Source of the DNA: Bradyrhizobium canariense
Lineage (GTDB): Bacteria > Pseudomonadota > Alphaproteobacteria > Rhizobiales > Xanthobacteraceae
Reading direction: 5' to 3'
DNA: 64,000 bases
Assembly: GCF_018130465.1 (NCBI RefSeq)
Contig: NZ_JAFCKJ010000013.1
Location: 1-64,000, forward strand
The notes under the pieces are model-generated. The model saw nothing but the letters and a program-made list of their open reading frames with translations. It was not told the origin of the DNA and did no database searches. Within the stretch, counting starts at the first letter, position 1. The number at the start of each line of letters is the position of its first letter. This document shows positions 9,969 to 17,959 of this stretch, piece after piece. A program made the position numbers and the translations under genes.

Positions 9969-10005
9969 CCGGTCTTGGCCCTAGTCGGGCCTGTGGGGAG
10001 ACCGG
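9969..10005. other. Nested hairpin between fliI and fliJ
   Basis: Outer arms CCGGTCT / AGACCGG enclose inner arms GGCCC / GGGCC (9977-9981 and 9987-9991). There is no T tract. It could be an mRNA processing or stabilising element in the fliI-fliJ transcript; function is unproven. Confidence 0.4.
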
Positions 10006-10050
10006 TGTTGTCCCACGTGCAGCCAAGGGACTTCTGGGGAGTACGAGTCG

Positions 10051-10470
10051 ATGAAGTCACGTGATACCCTCATCCGCCTGAAGAAATTTCAGGTCGACGA
10101 GAAGCGCCGCCGGGTCACCCAGATCGAGACGATGATCGCCGACTTCCAGCGGATGTCGACCGATCTCGAACGCGAGATCTCGACCGAGCAGGATCGTGCC
10201 GGGATCAACGATCCCTCGCACTTCGCCTATCCGACCTATGCCAAGGCTGCCATCCAGCGCCGCGAGAACCTGACCCGTTCGGCCGACGAGCTGAAGGGCC
10301 AGCTCGACGAAGCCAAGGCTGCGCTGGCCGAAGCCTTCGAGGAGCTGAAGAAGGTCGAGCTCCTCGACGAGCGCGATCAGGCCCGCGAACGCGCCGAGGA
10401 AAACGCCCGCGAGCAGGCCGACCTCGACAGCATCGGCCTGATGCGCGCCCGCATGGGCGCCGTCGCCTGA
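10051..10470 (+). CDS. fliJ: Flagellar export chaperone FliJ
   Basis: 139-residue, almost fully helical protein (RLKKFQVDEKRRRVTQIETM, then long charged heptads to about residue 120), matching the coiled-coil FliJ that inserts into the FliI ring and docks on FlhA. ATG at 10051, following GGGGAGTACGAGTCG. It lies directly downstream of fliI, as usual in this order, and is followed by a terminator. Confidence 0.9.
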   Translation: MKSRDTLIRLKKFQVDEKRRRVTQIETMIADFQRMSTDLEREISTEQDRAGINDPSHFAYPTYAKAAIQRRENLTRSADELKGQLDEAKAALAEAFEELKKVELLDERDQARERAEENAREQADLDSIGLMRARMGAVA

Positions 10471-10501
10471 GGCGCTAGCCGCCAGATCTGCGAGAATTTG
10501 C

Positions 10502-10529
10502 AAAACCCGGACCGCAAGGGCCGGGTTTT
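10502..10529. terminator. Terminator after fliJ
   Basis: AAAACCCGG and CCGGGTTTT arms around ACCGCAAGGG form a stem with a T run on either strand, 31 bp past the fliJ stop. Confidence 0.75.
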
Positions 10530-10648
10530 CGCATGTGCTGTCCACAGTGTGCCGCCGCGCCCCCTTGGTGGTCGGCTTTGTCGCGCGCTATGGTGGTGGA
10601 GTGCCAGGGCCTGCGCGGAACGCGACGGGCCGCGCATTGGGGGGGTGA

Positions 10649-11194
10649 ATGCTGACGCCAGCAGAGCTGGTCGGGCTGATTGGGGCGGTAGCGCAGGGCG
10701 ACCAGGCCGCGTTCGAGCGCCTCTACGTCGCCACGCGCGCGAAACTCTATGGCGTCGTGCTCCGTATCTTGCGCCGACAGGATCTCGCAGAGGAGGTCAT
10801 TCAGGAGACCTACGTCAAGATTTGGAGCAGCGCCGGCCAGTTCAATCCCGCTCTGTCGTCGCCGATCACGTGGATGGCATCGATCGCGCGCAACCGCGCC
10901 ATCGACATCGTGCGCAAGAAGACGGAAGTCTCCATCGAGGAAGAGCCGCAGGCGATGGAAGTCGCAAGCGATAGCCCCGATCCGCTGGCGCGGAGGGAGA
11001 TGACCGAGGAATTGAAGCGGCTGCTGGAATGCATCGGCCGGCTCGAGCCGGATCGCCAGAGGCTCGTGCTTCTCGCCTATTACAACGGCTGGAGCCGCGA
11101 GCAATTGGCGGAGAAATTCGCGGCGCCCGTCAACACGGTGAAGACGTGGCTTCGGCGCAGCATGTTGGATATTCGCGAATGTCTTGGGCTATGA
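10649..11194 (+). CDS. ECF-family RNA polymerase sigma factor
   Basis: 181 residues with sigma region 2 (FERLYVATRAKLYGVVLRIL; DLAEEVIQETYVKIW; ITWMASIARNRAIDIVRK) and region 4 (LERLEPDRQ-like turn, YYNGWSREQLAEKFAAPVNT, TWLRRSMLDIR). It resembles the SigK-type ECF sigmas that pair with RskA anti-sigma factors, and the next gene is exactly that. ATG at 10649 after GGGGGGTGA. Its stop falls in a 14-bp tandem duplication (11186-11213). Confidence 0.9.
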   Translation: MLTPAELVGLIGAVAQGDQAAFERLYVATRAKLYGVVLRILRRQDLAEEVIQETYVKIWSSAGQFNPALSSPITWMASIARNRAIDIVRKKTEVSIEEEPQAMEVASDSPDPLARREMTEELKRLLECIGRLEPDRQRLVLLAYYNGWSREQLAEKFAAPVNTVKTWLRRSMLDIRECLGL

Positions 11195-11213
11195 GAGTCG
11201 GGCTATGAGAGCT
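11186..11213. repeat. 14-bp tandem duplication at the sigma-factor stop
   Basis: GGGCTATGAGAGTC is followed directly by GGGCTATGAGAGCT. The first copy contains the sigma-factor stop codon (CTA-TGA), so the duplication does not alter the protein. Confidence 0.7.
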
Positions 11214-11245
11214 CATACTGTGAGGGTGGGTCTGGACCGCAAGTG

Positions 11246-12298
11246 ATGGCCTATACGGAGGACCATATCGCGCTCGCCGCGGAATATGCGCTCGGTACGC
11301 TCGACGCAGGCGAGCGCGCGCAGGTCGAGACCATGATGGCGGTGGACAAGGCGTTCGCCGAGATCGTGCAGGCCTGGGCGCACCGAATCGGCGTCCTCAA
11401 CCAGATGGTCGGCTCGATCGAGCCACGTCCGATCGTGTGGGAGAACATCAGGTCCGAGCTCGCGCGGACAGCCTTTGCGCAGGAGCCGCCGGCGCTGCCG
11501 GACGTCGCGCCGCCGCCACCTGTGCCGGAGTTTTCCTCGCTCGACGCCGTGCCTCCGCAGGTGCCGCCGGAGACCATGCAGCAACCGGGGCCGCAGCCTT
11601 CCGCAGCGGAGCAGGACGAAACGGCGCGGCCGGCATCCGATGCGATTCCCGACGTCGTGCCGATATTCATGCCGCAGGTCCACGCGCCAGACCCGGAGGT
11701 CGCGCGTGCGCCGCAGACGCCGGTCGCCGACAACAGCAATGTGATCCGGCTCGAGGGCCGCGTGAAGCGCTGGCGCACCATCGCATCCGCCGTCGGTGCG
11801 CTCGCGGCCGCGCTGCTCGTGACGCTGTCGCTTCAGATATTCCAGCCCGAGGCGCTGCCGGGCGGCTTGCGACCGGCAGTGCGGATCCAGACGGTCGAGG
11901 TCAAGACACCGGCGCCGCTGCCGGCGTCGTCGCAATATGTCGCGCTGTTGCAGGGCCAGGGCGGAGGTCCCGCCTTCATCCTCACCATCGACGGTGCGAC
12001 CAAGAACTTCACCGTGCGCAAGGTGGGCGCGACACCGGAGCCCGGCAAGAGTTTCGAGCTCTGGCTGATCTCCGACAAGCTGCCGCGCCCGCGCTCGCTT
12101 GGTGTGATCGGTACAGGCGATTTCACCGCACGACCGGTGCTCGGTTCGTACGATGCCGACGTCGTCAACGGCGCGACCTACGCCGTCACCGTCGAGCAGA
12201 CGGGCGGCTCACCCAACGGCCAGCCGACCTCGGCGCCGGTATTTTCCGGCAAGCTGATCGAGACCGTGCCGCCGTCGCAGCCGCCCGCGAAGAAATAG
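11246..12298 (+). CDS. RskA-type membrane anti-sigma factor
   Basis: 350 residues. The N-terminal anti-sigma domain (EDHIALAAEYALGTLDAGER, a typical zinc-free ASD) binds the sigma factor in the cytoplasm. A Pro/Ala-rich linker (about 80-150) leads to one membrane helix near residues 177-196 (ASAVGALAAALLVTLSLQIF) and a periplasmic RskA domain (FELWLISDKLPRPRSLGVIG). GTG (11243) and ATG (11246) adjoin; I choose the ATG. It follows the sigma gene by 51 bp and probably releases it after proteolysis; the trigger is not evident. Confidence 0.85.
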   Translation: MAYTEDHIALAAEYALGTLDAGERAQVETMMAVDKAFAEIVQAWAHRIGVLNQMVGSIEPRPIVWENIRSELARTAFAQEPPALPDVAPPPPVPEFSSLDAVPPQVPPETMQQPGPQPSAAEQDETARPASDAIPDVVPIFMPQVHAPDPEVARAPQTPVADNSNVIRLEGRVKRWRTIASAVGALAAALLVTLSLQIFQPEALPGGLRPAVRIQTVEVKTPAPLPASSQYVALLQGQGGGPAFILTIDGATKNFTVRKVGATPEPGKSFELWLISDKLPRPRSLGVIGTGDFTARPVLGSYDADVVNGATYAVTVEQTGGSPNGQPTSAPVFSGKLIETVPPSQPPAKK

Positions 12299-12364
12299 TG
12301 CTTTGCCTGCCAGAGGTGGCCCGTGCGTAGCCGCGGGAGGTGAGACAGGCAATGCCGGCAGGGA

Positions 12365-12610
12365 TCAGTTCGACGACCGGCAGGTGAATGGGGTCCCGTT
12401 CTTGGTGACGCCGGTGGCCTTGTTGCCGCTCTTGCGGACCGGGTAGTTGCTGCCGGTGTTGAAGCCAGAAAGATGGATGTAGGCCGTGGCGCCGCCGTCG
12501 TAGTGGCCGGTGACCATGTTGTTGGCCGAGCAGCTCCACGAACCGCCGTGGGCGGAACCCGAAACGGCGAGCATGGCAGCGGCAGCGAAAAGGATCTTCA
12601 TTGCCTTCAC
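12365..12610 (-). CDS. Small exported protein with two cysteines (1 of 3)
   Basis: 81 residues. Signal peptide (KILFAAAAMLAVSGSAHG) then a short mature chain rich in Gly, Ser and Thr with only two Cys (WSC and FTC), likely a disulfide in the periplasm. I use the GTG at 12610 because AGGAG lies 7 bases upstream; an ATG at 12601 gives the same mature protein. No family recognised. First of three adjacent minus-strand genes of similar design. Confidence 0.65.
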   Translation of the reverse strand: MKAMKILFAAAAMLAVSGSAHGGSWSCSANNMVTGHYDGGATAYIHLSGFNTGSNYPVRKSGNKATGVTKNGTPFTCRSSN

Positions 12611-12668
12611 GGATTTTCTCCTGGGGTGCGGTACCGAAAGGAGTTGTGCGTTACCGGGCTGTAATTCT

Positions 12669-12890
12669 TCAGCTTGCTTTGTAGCCAGCTTCGCGGCGGC
12701 ATTTGGCGCGCATGCCTTCGGCATTTGCGCGACCGCCACCTAGCCAAACGCTGCCATCCGGCTTGCGGGTGGCGCCGTGGCGCACCATGCAGGCTCGGGT
12801 GGCCTCAAGGGCATCGTCCTTTGCGACTGCAACGGAGGGGACCAAATAGACGGCAGTGGCGGCGAGCGCGACTGCAACATATTTTTTCAT
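12669..12890 (-). CDS. Small exported protein with two cysteines (2 of 3)
   Basis: 73 residues: signal peptide (KKYVAVALAATAVYLVPSVAVA, cut before KDDA), then a basic mature part of about 50 residues with two Cys (RACMVRHG and RAKCRREAG). No family assigned. ATG at 12890. It lies between two other two-Cys exported proteins on the same strand, gaps 15 and 58 bp. Confidence 0.65.
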   Translation of the reverse strand: MKKYVAVALAATAVYLVPSVAVAKDDALEATRACMVRHGATRKPDGSVWLGGGRANAEGMRAKCRREAGYKAS

Positions 12891-12905
12891 GATGCATCCC
12901 GCCGA

Positions 12906-13145
12906 TTACTTGGCCTTGTCAGCTTTGGCCTGGGCCTGCGCCATGCAATTTCGATACTTGGTGGCTTTCGGCTCCGGAACGGTGCGGGCGTTCCAGTCGT
13001 CGGCTGTGAAGCCACCACCGGCGGCGGCACGGCAAGCATCCCCTTGGGCTGAACGGTTTTTGACTCGTTCCGCGGCGTTGGAAGTCGAAGAAACGGTGAG
13101 GCTCAGTGCTATCAGCGCGCCGGCAATCATCAGAGTTTTGATCAT
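12906..13145 (-). CDS. Small exported protein with two cysteines (3 of 3)
   Basis: 79 residues. Signal peptide (MIAGALIALSLTVSSTSNAA) then a Lys/Ala-rich mature chain with two Cys (GDACRAA and YRNCMAQ), loosely like PsiF-type periplasmic proteins. ATG at 13145 with GGGGGGA upstream, giving this the best ribosome site of the three; it may lead a transcript of all three. Confidence 0.65.
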   Translation of the reverse strand: MIKTLMIAGALIALSLTVSSTSNAAERVKNRSAQGDACRAAAGGGFTADDWNARTVPEPKATKYRNCMAQAQAKADKAK

Positions 13146-13790
13146 GGTCCCCCCAGAGACAAAACGCGATTGATGAAAAGAAAGGAATTATTTGTCGTTG
13201 GTTAAACTACTTTGCGTTCGAAATCAACGAAGCGATTCGTCGATGATCGCAGTGAACGCTGCTGCCGATTGCTTGAAAAAGAACAACTCGATCCTATCGA
13301 ACGGCTCCCTCTTGATGGTGGTAGCGTTCGTGTCATCCCACGAGCTGATTTCCATCTGGCGCGCGAACAAGGCATTCACCTCCGTTGAACGCTCGCAGCG
13401 TGCCATTGTTACCGCCGGTCGCAGGGATAGCCAGGTCGCGCAAGAACCCGGTCAGCATATGGTCGGCGATTTCAATGTCCGGGATCTGGTGATGATGGCC
13501 TGCGTGGTGAGGTGCCAACAGTAAGAGCGCCTTCGAGCGAATGGTACGGGCTGTTGCACGCGGTCGCCGTCCGGAGCTTTCTGGCGTCGCCAGCAAACCC
13601 GCATTCCGCTTTGCTCCATACTGGCTGCAAGCACGCAAAACTGTCGCCCCGGTCCGTCCCGCCGTCGTATTTCGACAAATCCCGCCGAATCCGCCTCCGA
13701 TTTGAACCTCTGCGCATTTCGCGGCGTCAAATGCCCGGAATTTGCAGTCGGCGCCGCCGATCATGGTGCCGGAGAGGGGCGAGAAATCAG
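13146..13790. other. 645-bp stretch without a supported gene
   Basis: Between the third small exported gene and the AraC gene. Several overlapping open frames exist on both strands (for example minus 13333-13764 and minus 13224-13406), but none has a recognisable family, ribosome site or signal peptide, and base composition is less GC-rich than the flanks at 13180-13340. It may be decayed coding DNA; I cannot identify the parent. Confidence 0.5.
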
Positions 13791-14750
13791 ATGGATGCAG
13801 CGAAAACGTCGGGCATCTTCATTCACCAATATGCGGGGCTGCCACACGGCCCGGCGTTCGAACATTGGCGCGAGCGGACCTTCGGTTCCTGCGGTCTGGA
13901 TATCGGGCCGAGCCGGGGCGACAGCATCGATTGCCGGCTCCAGGTCAGCGTGGTCGATAATATCGCGCTCGCCATTCCCGAAGGCGCCTCCGCGCAATAT
14001 TCTCGCACCCAGAGCCACCTTGCCGACGGCAGCGACGATCTCGTCCTGATCGCGGCACATGCGGGTCTCGTCCGCGTCGGACAGAACGGCCATTCCGTGG
14101 AGCTTGCGCCCGCGCAGATGGTGCTCGTCGACATGGGCATCACCGGCACCGTCGGACACACCGAGGAAGATCGCTTCACCACCATCCGCATGCCGCGCCG
14201 CGCGCTGCTCGAGATCAATCCGCGTGCCGAGGACAAGCTGTCGCAAGTGCTCTCGGACGGGGCGGTCGCCGAGACGATCTTCCGCTACCACTCCCTTGCC
14301 GCCCATCACGCGCCGCATCTCGACGCCGTCGGCCAGCGCCTCAGCGCGCAGCACATGGTCGATCTCGTCGGCCTTCTGCTCGGCACCGACACCGAACATG
14401 CAAGCCTGGCGCGCGGCCGTGGACAGGCGGCGGCCCGTCTCGATCTCATGCGCGCCGACGTGATGGCTGCGCTTGGCCGCAACGACCTCTGCCTGTCCGA
14501 GATCGCCACGCGCTCCGGCCTGAGCCCGCGCCAGGCACAGCGTCTGTTCGAGCAAGCCGGAACGACCTTCACCGAATTCGTGCTGGAGCAGCGCCTGCTG
14601 CAGGCGCGCAAGCTGCTCGGCGATCCCCGCGCCAGGATACGCAAGATCAGCGACATCGCGCACTCGTCGGGGTTCTCCGATCTGTCCTATTTCAACCGCG
14701 CCTTCCGCAAGCGCTTTGGCGCGACGCCGTCGGAACTGCGCGAGGCTTGA
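13791..14750 (+). CDS. AraC-family transcriptional regulator
   Basis: 319 residues. The N-terminal part (about 1-200) is an AraC-binding-like (cupin) sensor; the C-terminal 100 residues hold the two HTH motifs (LSEIATRSGLSPRQAQRLFE and ISDIAHSSGFSDLSYFNRAF) ending RKRFGATPSELRE, a standard AraC signature. I choose the ATG at 13791 (preceded by GAGAGGGGCGAG); the frame stays open to 13512 but that extension has no family content. No target is evident; the downstream AAA+ operon starts 165 bp later on the same strand. Confidence 0.88.
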   Translation: MDAAKTSGIFIHQYAGLPHGPAFEHWRERTFGSCGLDIGPSRGDSIDCRLQVSVVDNIALAIPEGASAQYSRTQSHLADGSDDLVLIAAHAGLVRVGQNGHSVELAPAQMVLVDMGITGTVGHTEEDRFTTIRMPRRALLEINPRAEDKLSQVLSDGAVAETIFRYHSLAAHHAPHLDAVGQRLSAQHMVDLVGLLLGTDTEHASLARGRGQAAARLDLMRADVMAALGRNDLCLSEIATRSGLSPRQAQRLFEQAGTTFTEFVLEQRLLQARKLLGDPRARIRKISDIAHSSGFSDLSYFNRAFRKRFGATPSELREA

Positions 14751-14877
14751 GGCTGCGCCGAGCTGCCCGGCTGCGATGCTTAAAATTGAAACGAACCCGT
14801 AGGCCAGCGCTAACCCATTTCCGGGCCAAGGGTGGATGATGCGCGCGCGTTAACGGGTTCCTGTGATCGGCCATGCA

Positions 14878-14907
14878 ACTTGTCCGGGAAGTCGTTCCCG
14901 TGCAAGT
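14878..14907 (+). other. Hairpin immediately before the AAA+ operon
   Basis: Arms ACTTG-TC-CGGGAA and TTCCCG-TG-CAAGT around a GTCG tetraloop form an 11-pair stem with one small internal loop. It ends 8 bases before the ATG at 14916, where a Shine-Dalgarno would be expected and none is seen. It may control translation of the first gene, or merely lie inside a longer coding region if the in-frame GTG at 14832 is used. Confidence 0.4.
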
Positions 14908-14915
14908 CCTTCCTC

Positions 14916-15458
14916 ATGCCGCAGCTCGAACCGTCACCGCTCGTCCCAGCCCAGCAATCCTCGCGCCTGGTTCCGACCCTGCTGATTCTCGGCGTGATCG
15001 GCGGCGGCGCATTTGCGCTCACTGCGCCGGCCGGCCATGCTGACAAGGTGCCGCAGCGGCCCGACGATCTCTCGGCCAATGTCGTGACCTTTGTGCCAGC
15101 GGACGATCGCGACGCGGTCGCCTCCGCCGTTGCAGCGTTGAAGATCGCAAGCCCGCAGCGCGCCGAGATCGCCCGTGCGGTGGCCGAACGCCGTCAACGC
15201 ATCGGCTGGATCGTCTTCACCGACAGCATGGATCCCGATGGCGATACCATCGCGGTCGAATCGTCCGGGCTTACCCAGCAGATCGTCTTGACCAAGGGCT
15301 GGACGCCCGTCGCGATCCTTGCGGATGGCGGCCCGATCCACGTGACCGCAGTTCGCGATGGCGTGGAGGGCGGCATCACCGTGGCTTTTGCAACTAGCGC
15401 CGGCGTCATGCCGATGCGGATCATGCAGCCCGGCGAACAAATCGAGGTGGTGCCGTGA
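14916..15458 (+). CDS. Single-span membrane protein, first gene of AAA+/Sel1 operon
   Basis: 180 residues, not recognised. A short cytoplasmic N-terminus, one membrane helix near residues 15-33 (RLVPTLLILGVIGGGAFALT), then about 145 residues outside the cytoplasm forming what looks like a beta-rich domain (IGWIVFTDSMDPDGDTIAVE; IVLTKGWTPVAILADGGPIH; MRIMQPGEQIEVVP). The start is uncertain: ATG at 14916 lacks a visible ribosome site, and GTG at 14832 is in frame. The 3' end overlaps the AAA+ gene by 4 bp, so the two are coupled. Confidence 0.65.
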   Translation: MPQLEPSPLVPAQQSSRLVPTLLILGVIGGGAFALTAPAGHADKVPQRPDDLSANVVTFVPADDRDAVASAVAALKIASPQRAEIARAVAERRQRIGWIVFTDSMDPDGDTIAVESSGLTQQIVLTKGWTPVAILADGGPIHVTAVRDGVEGGITVAFATSAGVMPMRIMQPGEQIEVVP

Positions 15459-16654
15459 CTGGAATGAATCCGTGGCTGGGGCGGCTCGTCCTGCTGCTGG
15501 TCGTGATCAGCATCGATCATGCCTCTTTTCCGCTTGCCGTTTCGCTGGTGATCGCCGCCTTCGTCGCGGCCGTCGCCATTTTTCTCTACAGCGCGTCCTA
15601 TCTTCCGAGGTTCGTCATGGATATTCTCGACCGGCTGTCGAACAAGGCCAGCCTTGAGCAGGCTTACGAAAAGCGCACGAAGAGCCTCATCACCATCGAT
15701 GCGGAAGACCTGGCGCGGCGCATCAGCGCCAAGGTGGTCGGACAGGGTGACGCGATCAAGGCGATTGCGCAACAATTGCGACGCCGGATTGCTGCACGGC
15801 GGATCGACAAGCCGCTCGCCGTATTCTGCCTCGCTGGAGCTCCCGGTGTCGGCAAGACGCATTTCGCGAAGGTGCTGTGCGAGGAACTCTACGGCGGCCG
15901 CAACCATCTGCATTTCTTTGACATGAGCCAGTTCGGGCAGCCGCATGCGGCAGCAAGCCTGTTCGGGCAGGCCAAGGGTTATGTCGGCTCGGGCAGCTAC
16001 GGCTCCTTGACGGCTGCGCTACGCGACGTTCCTGATGCTGTCGTCCTCCTCGACGAATTCGAGAAGGCCCATCCCGAGGTGCACAAGCGCTTCCTGACCG
16101 CGTGGAACGACGGCTTCATCACCGAGGTCAGCGATGGCGCGCGTATCGCGACGAACGGGGCCATTTTCGTCCTGACCACCAATGCGGCTTCCCGCCGTAT
16201 CGCCGAGCTTTCCGATCTGACGACCGAATCCGCCGAGGAACTGGGCAGGCTGGCGAAGGCGGCCCTCGGCGATGCGCAGTTTGCGCCTGAGGTGCTGTCG
16301 CGTGTCGACGACGTCTTCGCTTTCCGGCCGCTGAAGGGGCTGGATATCGCGCGGGTTGTCGCCCTCGAGATGGAGGCGATCGCCTCCCAGTTCGGCCTGA
16401 AGGTAGCAGGCGGCGGCATCGACCCTCAGATCCTGCTGAGCGCAATCGATCAGCTCTCCGGCCGAGTGCAGGGCGGCGTCCGCGACATGACACGCGCGAT
16501 CGAGCGGCAGATCACCGACGGCCTGATCGAGGCGCGCAGCAGCGGCGCCCACGAGGTTCGGCTCGTGCGCGAACGTGACGGCATCCGTATCGAGGTAGTC
16601 GACGCGGGCGCCGACACGGCAGGCCCATCGCAGCAGCGCGAGGTCGCGGGATGA
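15455..16654 (+). CDS. Membrane-anchored single-module ClpB/ClpA-type AAA+ ATPase
   Basis: 399 residues. Two membrane helices at about 7-22 and 26-48 tether a single AAA+ module of the Clp D2 type: Walker A GAPGVGKT (about 130), pore loop KGYVGSGS, Walker B VVLLDEFEKAHPEV, sensor 1 LTTNAAS, arginine-finger region PEVLSRVDD, and sensor 2 GVRDMTRAIER in the D2-small domain. All catalytic elements look intact, but the Clp N-domain, D1 ring and middle domain are absent. No protease-docking tripeptide is obvious. Predicted to thread or remodel proteins at the inner membrane. GTG at 15455 overlaps the previous stop; its own stop overlaps the Sel1 gene (ATGA). Confidence 0.85.
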   Translation: MTGMNPWLGRLVLLLVVISIDHASFPLAVSLVIAAFVAAVAIFLYSASYLPRFVMDILDRLSNKASLEQAYEKRTKSLITIDAEDLARRISAKVVGQGDAIKAIAQQLRRRIAARRIDKPLAVFCLAGAPGVGKTHFAKVLCEELYGGRNHLHFFDMSQFGQPHAAASLFGQAKGYVGSGSYGSLTAALRDVPDAVVLLDEFEKAHPEVHKRFLTAWNDGFITEVSDGARIATNGAIFVLTTNAASRRIAELSDLTTESAEELGRLAKAALGDAQFAPEVLSRVDDVFAFRPLKGLDIARVVALEMEAIASQFGLKVAGGGIDPQILLSAIDQLSGRVQGGVRDMTRAIERQITDGLIEARSSGAHEVRLVRERDGIRIEVVDAGADTAGPSQQREVAG

Positions 16655-17955
16655 GCGCAGCCGCTCAGCAGCAATTCCTGGTTCGTGAGCGCAAGGGTCC
16701 ACTTCGGGTTCTGCTCGATCTCCACGCCGCCAACGCAACGTTTCGTGGGTTCGCCGAGTTCGCGGTCATCGGCGCGATCGTGCTGTTCTTCATTCACGGG
16801 TTGCAGGCCTTGCCTTCGGTCGGTCTGCCGAATCGTCTGCCTGCGTCAGCGCCGGTTTCCGAAAAGGACATCAGGACGCAGGACGACATCGCGCGGCTCG
16901 GCCGCCGCAACAACGCAGCGCTGCCGCGCCTCAACGAGCTTGGGCTCGACGAGACGCATTTTGCCGGCGACGCGGAGCCGCTGCGGGCCACGCTGGTCGA
17001 GGCATGGCGGGCCTATCGCAGCAAGCATTCGCTCAAATCGATTCAACTGTTGCAGGGCGCCGACGCCGGCAATCCCCGCGTGCTGCTGCTTCGTGGCCTT
17101 GCCACCATGGCGCAACCCGAGAACGGCGCATTGCGCGCTGGTGCACTCGATCTGGAGGCCGCCGCCGCAAAAGGTGACGTCAAGGCAATGTCGGTGCTCG
17201 GCGCGCTATACATTATCGGCACGCCCGGCCTTCAGAACGATCTCGAGAAGGGACAGAAGCTGATCCTGAAGGCTGCCGCGACCGGCGATGCCGACGCTTC
17301 GCGCGTTGCTGGCATGGGCTATATGTCCGGCTGGATGGGGAGCATCGATCCCGCGCGGGCAGCAAAATACCTTCGCTTCGCCGCCGACCGCAACGATCCC
17401 AAGGCGATGCTATTCCTGGCGGACATGTATTTCACCGGCCGCGGTGTGGCCAAGGACGATGTCGAAGGCGACAGCCTCGCCGAGAAGAGCGCCGTGCTCG
17501 GCAATCGCGAGGCACAGTCGGTGGTCGGTCTGCGCAGGATGTACGCCTACATGGCGGGCGTTTCGGACAATCCGTCCGACGCGCTCAAATGGCTCGAACT
17601 GGCCGCAGAGCGAAACGAGCCGTCTGCGCTCCAGGGGCTCGCCAACTACTATCTCGACTACGCCGCAAAATCGGGACAGCTCGACGTCGGCCGCGGGATG
17701 GAACTCCTGAAGCGCTGCGTCGACCAGACCGGGCATCCGGGCTGCGCCATGTCATATGCGAGTTTGCTCGACGACGGCCTGGGGCCGCGAGACGTCAAAA
17801 TGCTCTACGCGATGTATCTGCTCGCGAACCGGGACGGCAATAACGAGAAGGCGCGGACGCGTCTTGCCGAACTCGGCAAGGAACTGTCCAGCCTGGATCT
17901 GATCCAGCTTCAGGTGGGTCTGAACAGGCGTCCCCTGCAACCCATGCCGGATTGA
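16651..17955 (+). CDS. Membrane-anchored Sel1/TPR-repeat protein
   Basis: 434 residues. A cytoplasmic N-terminus, one membrane helix near 36-54 (FAEFAVIGAIVLFFIHGLQA), then a linker and a run of Sel1-like repeats from about residue 165 (VKAMSVLGALYIIGTPGLQN; PKAMLFLADMYFTGRGVAKD; PSALQGLANYYLDYA). Sel1 repeats usually scaffold protein-protein contacts, so this could present clients or partners to the AAA+ ring; that is inference. It overlaps the AAA+ gene by 4 bp and precedes a polytopic membrane gene by 4 bp. Confidence 0.8.
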   Translation: MSAAAQQQFLVRERKGPLRVLLDLHAANATFRGFAEFAVIGAIVLFFIHGLQALPSVGLPNRLPASAPVSEKDIRTQDDIARLGRRNNAALPRLNELGLDETHFAGDAEPLRATLVEAWRAYRSKHSLKSIQLLQGADAGNPRVLLLRGLATMAQPENGALRAGALDLEAAAAKGDVKAMSVLGALYIIGTPGLQNDLEKGQKLILKAAATGDADASRVAGMGYMSGWMGSIDPARAAKYLRFAADRNDPKAMLFLADMYFTGRGVAKDDVEGDSLAEKSAVLGNREAQSVVGLRRMYAYMAGVSDNPSDALKWLELAAERNEPSALQGLANYYLDYAAKSGQLDVGRGMELLKRCVDQTGHPGCAMSYASLLDDGLGPRDVKMLYAMYLLANRDGNNEKARTRLAELGKELSSLDLIQLQVGLNRRPLQPMPD

Positions 17956-17959
17956 CCCC

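Noticed and set aside
10600-10648. EcfG-type promoter (GGAAC-N16-CGTT) ahead of the ECF sigma gene
   Set aside because: A GGAAC is present near 10616, but no matching -10 element at the correct distance.
13512-13790. Long N-terminal extension of the AraC regulator
   Set aside because: No family content upstream of 13791, and a ribosome site lies just before the ATG there.
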